Under the pieces are notes generated by a model, which saw only the letters and a program-made list of their open reading frames with translations, had not been told where the DNA came from and did not search any database. Made by a program: the position numbers and the translations under genes. This document shows positions 49,901 through 59,600 of a stretch of DNA of 64,000 bases, piece by piece; positions within the stretch are counted from its first letter, which is position 1, and the number at the start of each line of letters is the position of its first letter. Source of the stretch: Ahaetulla prasina (lineage: Eukaryota; Chordata; Lepidosauria; Squamata; Colubridae); the NCBI RefSeq assembly GCF_028640845.1, contig NC_080539.1, positions 303,400,016 through 303,464,015 of the forward strand, written 5' to 3'.

Positions 49901-52900
49901 TGGTGCAAAGCTAGTTTGCCCCCTGTGATGTACCATAGATAGTGTGCATGCATGAACAAAATGAACTAGCTATCTTAGGCTGCCAGAACTATTTTGTGGT
50001 AAAAAGCATTGTAGACTTCCTAGGTTATGTACGCCATATACTGTCGTGTCCCACTCCTCCTCTGACGGCCGGGTCGGGGAAGTCCATATCAAGCGTGGCC
50101 GCAAAGCCTCTGCAGCTTTGCCAAAGTTCTGTCAGAGTTCTCAGGGCAGGCAGGAGACCAGGATGTGACTTCAGCAATCCAAATTAGACTTTGCCTGACT
50201 CAAAGAATGCCAGAAAGCAGATCCTTTATATAGGCCATGGGGTGTGGCTTCATGACTCAGCACTTATCCAGGCCTGCCCCTCCCTCCCTTTTGCTGACGT
50301 CGCCTTTCCATTCTCCAGAAGCGTGGATCTATCCACTGCATCGTTTCGTCCCCAGCTGCCGGCAATTCCAGCTCGTGGCTGGCTTCAGGCGCACATGCTT
50401 GTTTGCTCGGTTTGTCCGGGCATGGTGCCAGGGCTGGGGGCTGGAGGCATGCCAGGACATTCTTCTGCACTATCAGTCTCTGGCTGAGATAGCAGGAGAT
50501 GAGAAGGGCCCGGCTGCGGAGAGGGGGGCGAGCGACACAACATATACTAAAAACAACAACAACCCTGAGATCCTGGAATGGAATAGTAATATAGAGACAT
50601 TTTAAAGAAATATACTCACGGAACATTCCTTCCAGTCGCACAAAACAACAGATAAAACTGTCAAATTCAATATTCATATTCCTGTTGCCATAGCGCATTG
50701 TAATTATATCATATAATTGGTTATTCAGTTGAAACCCTGAGGAGAGAAAGAGATGAGAACGTCCTGGTGGAGAGAAGGGACATCTTTTCTTTGTGAAAAG
50801 CTATTTGTTACTGACACAAAGACCCAGATAGATAAAATAAGAGAAGACCCCGCCCCCTAATTCTGTCCCAGAACCCAGCAAGCACCATACAAACCTGCCT
50901 CTTTAACTGCATTACGCATCTCATAGCTGTTAATGGTTCCTGAATGATCTGTATCATAATGCTTGAAAATTTTCTGGAAAAGCAAAAAGTGAAATAATCC
51001 TCAAGAGTTTGATGCATAAACAATTTTCCAGCATAAAAAATGCACTGTCCCAGAAATGATGCTAAACTAAGTCAGCCTATTCTGAAGTTGGCTTTGAAAT
51101 GATGAAGCAAAAATCATGGAGAGGCTGAATCACACATGTGCACTAAATTATTTCCCAGGTGTCCCTCCCACTCAACACTCTTTCCTATACTTAGTTGTAT
51201 ATTTACAATATTTGCAGCCCCTCTCTAATTATTCCAACTATAAGAACTGGAAAACAAAGCTGCAATACATAATACAATTTATCTTGGAGCTTGGAAGGGA
51301 AGCACCATATAATTTCTTTCACATTCTTTAAAATAATATGTGAACAGTGTGTTAAAGATGGTGATCTACTGGTGAATGGCCAGTTGTTCTGTTTTGTATC
51401 CTTATTTGTGTTGTCATGTTCTGTCTAGACCACAATTAATTCAACAAGACAAGAATACCTGCCAGCTTTTAATTTTAGTCCAAAGATGGCGAAATTCATC
51501 AAGATTTATTTTCCCGGAACCATCTGTCTGTGATAGCAGTTCAGTTCAAACTTTTCAAAGATTTTTTTTTTAATTTCTAGAAATGGAACATCTGAGATAA
51601 AACTTCATAACTGCTTAGATAGTGAAATATTAGAGAAGAGACTCTTTAGACGAAGAGTAAGCCAAGTCTGGGGGGCTGAGAGCCACAATAAAATTGCATG
51701 CAAGAACCCATGTTCTAACAACTGGAAAAGGCTAGAACAAAGTAATTAAAATCTACATTAAATAGAAATCAAATTAAATGATTCACACTATTCTTAGTTC
51801 TCATATATTTCATGATTCCACACTTCTACTGTATTAACATTTAACCATTTATTAACAATTTCATAGGGTCATTCATGTTTTTGTGCAGCCAAGTTCAGCT
51901 GAGGGCTTCTGGTTGTGGATTATCCTTTACCCACAAAATAGAAGTTATACTCTATCTTACAGAATGTTTCTTTAAGAATGAAAAAATTACTAAAACAATT
52001 ATGCAGTGATTTAAAAAAATAATTATAAATAAAACTCATTGCACTACTAGGTACTATAATAAGCTGACATTTATTTTATGACTGCATATCCCATCCTGCT
52101 AAATCATGTTTTCCCACATTGCAATAATAAAACTATTCTAGGCCAACTGTTGTGATTTTGCAAAAAAAAAAAAAAATGCTAAAATTTATAATAGGAAACA
52201 AACCTTAAGAAGAGTGAAATAACAGCTTCTTAGAGCAAGGAATTATTATTATTTTGCCTTCTAACGTTATATTAATGAAAAAGGATACATCCATTAAGGC
52301 AATCATGCTGCGGCAGGATTCCAGGGCAAAACCTCCTGTTTTCAAGTCTTTATCTAAAGTGCAGTGAAATACTCTATTACTATATAACATTAAAGCTAAT
52401 TGTTGTCTTGGTATTGGCCATTTAAAATGTTAACCAGTTATTATATTAACTGAGCATTAAGAGACTTCATTAGCATTGTAATACATGCACATTCCTAAGG
52501 CCACCCAACATTGCCTGCGCTGTAGTATTCTGCACCAGCTGCAGCTTCCAGATGCTTTTCAAGGGTAGCTCCATGTAGAGCACATTGTAATAATCCATAG
52601 GGAGATGGACCAAGTCATGTGTAACTGAGATAATTTAGCAAAATTGTAGCCCTTCTAGCCAAGCTGTAGCCTGCTTCTTTAGAGTCAAAGTGAATCTCCA
52701 GATTATGCACTGGGTATGCCTGGGGCGGTGCAACCCCATTCAAGACCGGAGATGATAAACCTGATGCAGCAATACTTATTTATTTTTATTTATTTATTTT
52801 TGTCAAAACATCATATAAAAAGGATTATATAGTATATAAACATATATATGAGTAAATATTAGGAGGTATAAGCATCAATATATATATATAGGAAGAAGAA

Positions 52901-55900
52901 AAGAAAAAAGACAAAAATACGATACAATGGATTTGCAAATGGCTTCATAATGAACGTGGCTACTTTTTGTGCCTCATATTCTGCATTATTATTTTGTACC
53001 CTAATGTAAAAAGTTCAGATCTAGCCTTTTGGATTTTATCACCATACATAATAACATCATCAAATCATATTGTAAAATGAGACTTGTACATAAAACCCAG
53101 TTCCTGCATCTTTATATTCTCAGAGGTTACATAAGGAAAGAGAGAAGCAGCACTTACGTTTTTTCAGAACATTGTTGAGGACATTCCTTAGTTCATCAGC
53201 ACTGATCTCCATGTCCTGTAAATCATTAAAAAAGAAGTAACACAAGTAGCTGTGGAAATGAGGCATTGCAAGAATGAGCACATTATGCTTAGATGGGTCA
53301 AACTATTGGGATAATCCACATCTTTTCTTGTCCATATCATTCAGTGATCCAAGCATTTTCCTGACTTATTTTCTGCTTCTAACATTGTAAAGTATTATTT
53401 GTTACTGACTTTTAAGGTTGTTCGCAATACGCTCTTCAACTTCTTGAGTGGAATCATGTTGGAAAGAAATGATGTAAAGGGATTCTGGGCTTTGTTGCTC
53501 TGTCAGTGGGATAATAATTCTCTAAAACCAGAACTGGAGAGAAGCCAACAAAAGAAAAATGGAGTTTGAAAATGGGCTGAATGAGCAAATGATTCTAGGG
53601 GGAAAAAAATTGCCATAACAGAGAGGCTGCTAGGCAGCACTTCAGAATACTGCTGACTGGGCCATTCCAAGACTCCTTTCCTTCTTCCTTTTCAGACATG
53701 CAACCAAGAGCAGGAATGTTTTTTAAGAATGTTCTGTAAGATTTTCCTAATTTGCTTTTTCCTCCCTTTGGTCCTTGGGATTTTGAACAGATTATGTTTG
53801 ACTTTAAGTTCTTGGCTTCGTCGATCCCCAATTGAATAATGAGCCCATCTTCATTCTTATCCATGGGAAGAATTATTTTTGAACTGTGTATTCATAAACT
53901 TTTGGCAGATTTCTCCCAAAATTATGCTTGACAGCTGTTCTGCCACCCTTCTAAAAAAGAAAGGCTGATTAGCAATCCCAAAACTGCAGGCTCACCAAGA
54001 ATCCCTGGTGGCAATGAGAGTTGCAACAGTCTTCCTGTTGAAGACTACTTCATCTTCAATCATAACAATACAAGAGCAAACAATAGACTTAAACTCAATG
54101 TTAACCGTTTCAATCTTGATTACAGAAAATATGACTTCTGTAACAGAGTTATCTGTACTTGGAACGCATTACCTGACTCTGTGGTCTCTTCTCATAATCC
54201 TAAAAGCTTTAACCAAAAACTTTCTACTATTGACCTCACCCCATTCCTAAGAGGTCTACAAGGGGCGTGCATAAGAGCACAAACGTGCCTACCGTTCCTC
54301 TCCTATTGTTTCCTTCCATTATATCCAATTAATATAGTTATTACATACTTATGCTCATATATATGCTTATATATTATATAGTTATCTTCATGCTTATGCT
54401 TATATATACTGTTGTGACAAATAAAATAAATAAAGAGTAAATCAGATTAAGAGCTTGATTTTGATCATTACCCGCTCAATGTACAATCCCTAATCTTGTC
54501 TCACTTGCAGGAATCTGAAGTCTTATGTTACAATGACCTAGGAATATATTTTTCTTCAGGTCTACAAGTGTTTCCATTTCACAGATAAATTTATCTCAAA
54601 AACTTAGTTGCTTTTTCCAATTTTGCCCATCCCTCTCATGAGCTCATCCAACAACTTGTCTTGTTCAACTTGCAGGTAGAACATCTGGGGAGGGCCCTTT
54701 TACCTTAGCCTATTTTTACTTATAGATTACAAAACTGAAAACCTTTGAAATATTTTGGGCTTAGCTTTGCTTAGCTACGGGCATTGCATAAGCTAGTTAT
54801 TTGCCAGCTGCCAATGCTGGCCTGCTTTAAGAACGGCAGCTATATACTTACGTCCCCAGCAATTTGTCGGAAAATATTTCTGAACTGCGTATCTTCTTCA
54901 TTCTCTGTATCCCTTTCTGCAGGCTGTAAAGAGATGGAATGAAAAAGATGAAGTGGACAGAAAGGTTAATCTCTCAGCTTTTGGGAAGTACATCATTGCA
55001 ATTCATTGTTGAAATTATTTCTGCCCAGATTCCTTTCGAGGAAGAGGCTTTCTGTCCTTTTTCTGGGTTGCTTCTTCCTGAGCTAAATTAGTCATGAATT
55101 ATTAATTTTAAATTATTGACAATATTTCTTTTAGTGAAAAACAATACAGGAGCAATACAGTTAGTCCTTGTTTAGTGACCACAAGAGGACTGGCACCTGG
55201 TGTGTTAAGGGAAGTGGTAACTAAGTGAAAAATTACACAACAGCAACACTGCTTAGATTTTATTTCAGCTTTCCTTTGCTTTACAGCAGGGGTCTCCAAC
55301 CTTGGTCCCTTTAAGATTTGTGGACTTCAACTCCCAGAGCTTTGCTGACTGAGGGACTCTGGGAGTTGAAGTCCACAAGTCTTAAAGGGACCAAGGTTGG
55401 AGACCCCTGCTTTACAGCATCATAAGGAAATGACTCCAAACAGAAAAGTGAGCCCAATGGTGGGGAAGGTTTCCTGAACTTGACTTGAATATGCCAGAGA
55501 CAGATTCCCAGGAAAGAAATGGCAAATGGAAGCGGCTCTGTGAAAAGTGGAGCTAGCAAGTAGATCAGGTTTTTGTAAAACCTGGACAAGAGAGGACTTC
55601 AGATTGCCCACAAACTCTCCACAAGGGCTGTGACAGTTGCTCCCAGACAGTTGCAAGATAGCAATCTCTGGTCGGTTTAGAGTTCTGGGAGATTAGATGC
55701 TCATTACCATTTCTTAGCCAGTGTTCCCATGGTCATATGGCCAGCAAGACTATGTGGAGAGGCACATGGAATGCTGTTACCTTCCCATCCACTTGCATTT
55801 GCATGCTTTCAAACTGCTAGGTGGGTAGGAGCTGGAGCATGTAACAGGAGCTCACCCTGTTTTGCAGCTCTCAGATCTCAAATCTTGCCTATCAGCTATC

Positions 55901-56595
55901 CAGTTAATAAGCTCAGCATCTTTAACCACTGAGCCATAGTGCCTTCCTTAAAGAATAAATATTTTCCAGTTCTCTAAGGAAGGTAAATATTACATCCGAA
56001 AAGACTTGCTTGCCATGTTGATTTAGCAATCAGAATATGTGGGGATGACCTTGAAAGACAGTGGGAAGAACTACAGCCAGGGGAATAGACAGATTAAAAA
56101 ACAGCTTGGTTCACAGATGGATTGTGGGCATGCCAGCATCTAGAAGGTACCCTCCCTGATTTTTTGGGCTGTAAAAGCGACAAGGAAGAAATGCACTTTC
56201 AGACTTGTAAGATTCTATTAATGTAACCTTACAATAAAATATACCAGTAGTTAGTTCATCTGGACCTGCTTCCTATCTGAACTACCTCACAGGGCTGACA
56301 CCACTTTAACATGCTGATTGGTTAGAATGCATGCAAGTTCCTCATGCTGGTAGATATAAAACCTCTGTGTTCTTCTTTTGCTTATCTGGACTTGTTTTTC
56401 CCTTGTCCTTTCTTGGCCCCTCACCACCTCTCAGATCTTTGCTCTTGTTTGCTCTGTCTGAGACAAAGATGATTGGCTACCGGAAAGAGGAAAAGCAGAG
56501 AAGCAGGAATGAATCAATTTGTGACAGATTAAAGGATAGAATAGAATTTTCACAAAGGAGATTCTTCTCCCTTTGCGCTCTCTCCCTCTCTCCAC

Positions 56596-56676
<81 letters not shown>

Positions 56677-59600
56677 GCACACACACACACACACAGTCAT
56701 ATCACACAGCAAACAAACTGTGTCATGTGCAGAGAGTGAAGAAAGATCAAGACTTGGGCTTTTCTCACTCTAAACTCTTTCCAGTGGCTCTCAATCTTTT
56801 CTTCACCACGGGCCCCCTTTAAATAACTTTTGTGGCCACAGACCCCCAGGACTTAACATTTAAATCATAACGTTTCTTCAAGTTTTCATGGACCTCCATG
56901 ACAACATTGCGGCCCCCAGGGTTCTGTGCACCACAGCTTGAGAAACAGAGTGGTCTATGTCATGCACAGGGGCGTTGGGTGTGTGTGTCAAAAAAGTCAA
57001 GATGGGTCAGGATCACACAATTGAAAAGTTGTTTATTTGCATCTCAGTTGCCATACTGAGTTTTTTAAAACCCTTTTCATGAACATCACTGGGTATGCTT
57101 TAGTTAATGTTTGATGAAGTATAAATGCTGCAGCATCAGTTTTAAAGTGCTCGGAAAGTCTGTATGATTCTTTATTGCAATTATTCCTAAGCACAAATAC
57201 CAACAATATAGAAATGAACCAAATAAACAAATAAATAATATTTCAAATAGTAGCAGTGAGGATGATTCTACTCAAGTGGTGCAAAGTGATATCAAAAAGT
57301 TTCTGCACCAACTATAAACATGTAATGAAGCCTGAGAGAACAACAAACGTATCATTTTTCTGGAGCTTCATACTGAAAAGAAACAATTCAAATATAAGAC
57401 ACCATACAGAATGTACTCACCGAGATATTTCCTGCTTCAATTTTGTTTTCAACTTCCCTATAAGAAAATCGAAGAAATGGAAAAAAGAAACAAATGGTAG
57501 CCTGTTTTTTATTTGGTTTGGAAAAAAATGAAATTAAGTGGCTTCTATTCATATCTTTAGAGATTATCACCACAACACTGACGTGGATGATAAACAGGCG
57601 GGCCGAGAACATCAAACCCTGAGGGACCCCCAAATTAGGGGCCTTGGGCTCAGCTTCTTGTCACTTGGCAACATTGTCTACAACTGGCCACAAAGAAAGG
57701 TGAATAAGCATCACAATTCTGTGCCTCCCACTTTCAAATCCTGTAGCCAGGGCAAAGGAATACAGGTAGTCTTCGACTTAACGTCCACCACTGAGCCCAG
57801 AATTTATGTTACTAAGTGAGAAATTTGTTAAGTGAGTTTTGCCCCATTTTATGACTTTTCTTCCCACATTTGTCAAGTGAATCACTGCAGTTGTCAAATT
57901 AGTAACATGGTTGTTAAATGAATTTGGTTTCCCCATTGAGTTTGCTTGTCAGAATGTCGCAAAGGACGATCATGTGACCCTGCAACTGTCATAAACAGGA
58001 ACCAGTTGTAAAGTATCTGAATGTAAATCACGTGATCGTGGGGATGCCCCCAAAGTGCCCCAAATCTCAAATCTAAGGAAATTCTTGCAAGATTTTTCCA
58101 TCCGATAAGATTCTGGACACTTTAAGATATTGCAGTGTTTGAAAATTTATTTTTATTTTGAAAGTCTACAATCACCATCTAGTGGCGTCATGGAAATTAG
58201 TGGGCCCAAAGATGCTGTCTTGCTGACTTCTGTATGTTGTGTGCATATCTGTGGTTTGAAAGTGTTGAAATCCAAAATGGGAATCTTTTACTTACTCTGA
58301 AAGACTTCTTTTTTCTGAGAAAACTCTCAGGATAAATTCTCCTTCTTGGTGGGGTTCATAGGTGGATGGGATGATAACATACTCGTTTGGTGGTAGACGG
58401 AAGCGTTCTGCGATTTCTCGCATGTTTATGTAAGACTTGCATTTTACTTTGGAGGCATTGTAAAGGAAAAAATCCTTCTGTAAATGTTTCTTGTCACCCT
58501 GCATCTGTAAACATGAACTGGGTAAAATATACATATGGTCTGCATGTACAAGACAGGGGACATCCTCATATTGGTACTTTAAAATAAACTGAAATTAAAA
58601 CTGTGGGACGCAGAAAAGTCACAATTACAATGACTTTTAACTCTTATAACTTACAGCCATTCATTCAGCAACTCTTCAAAGTTACAACATTGAAGAAAGT
58701 GACTTACAACTGATCCTTGCACCTCCAACTGTTGCAGCATTCCCATAGGTCATAGGTTAACCCCCTTCTCTCCGTGGCAGTCCTTCAAATATTGGAACAC
58801 TGTTATCATGTCACCCCGGTCCTTCTCCTCACTAGACTAGCCATACCCAGTTCTTGCAACTGTTCTTCAAACTTTTTAGATTCCAGCCCCCGATCATCTC
58901 TGTTGCTCTTCTCTGCACTTTTCTAGAGTCTCAACATCATTTTTATAGTGTGGTGACCAAAAGTGGATGCAGTATTCCAGGTGTGATCCAGTGGTGGGAT
59001 TCTACCAGTGGTGGGATTCTACCAGTTCTCCCCGGTTCAGGTGAACCGGGAGTGGTGGTGGCGGGAGGCTCCGCTCACAAGCCCAAATGTCATCACAGAT
59101 GCTCTGTGCATGCACAGAGGTGATGTGTGCGAGCAAAATGAGGATGCCCATGCCCAGGCTCCCATTGGCGAACCGGTAGCAAAAGTAAGTGAATACCACT
59201 ACTGGTATGATCTTACTAAGTTTTTATAGAGTGGTATTACTACCTAACATGAGATTGATTGTATCCCTCTGTTAATGCAGTTTAGGATTGCATTGCCTTT
59301 TTTGGCTGCTGCTATATCCTGCTGGCTCATATTTAATTGATTGTTCACTCCAAGACCCCTCTGTTTACTGCTTAAAAGTTACTCTTTTAAGACAGGTTTA
59401 CCTAATCTGTATGTGTAATTTTGGTTTTTTTTTCTAACTGTAAGACTTTACTTTTCTCTACAGTATGTTGAATTCATTTAGTAAGATAGGGCCCAGTGTT
59501 CAAGTCTGTTGAGATCCATCTGGATCTTGCCTATTCATCTGGGGTGTTGGCTATTCTATTTTGCTTCACAAAACCGTGAACTGCCCAACGTATGGAATCT

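Noticed and set aside
50191..50698. Overlapping ORFs of 98-144 codons on both strands
   Set aside because: They lie in the GC-rich solo LTR; the minus-strand one also reads through CAPN3 exon 22. No independent gene.
56331..56822. 163-codon plus-strand ORF
   Set aside because: Runs through the CT/AC microsatellite and is antisense to CAPN3 exon 16, which explains its open left part.
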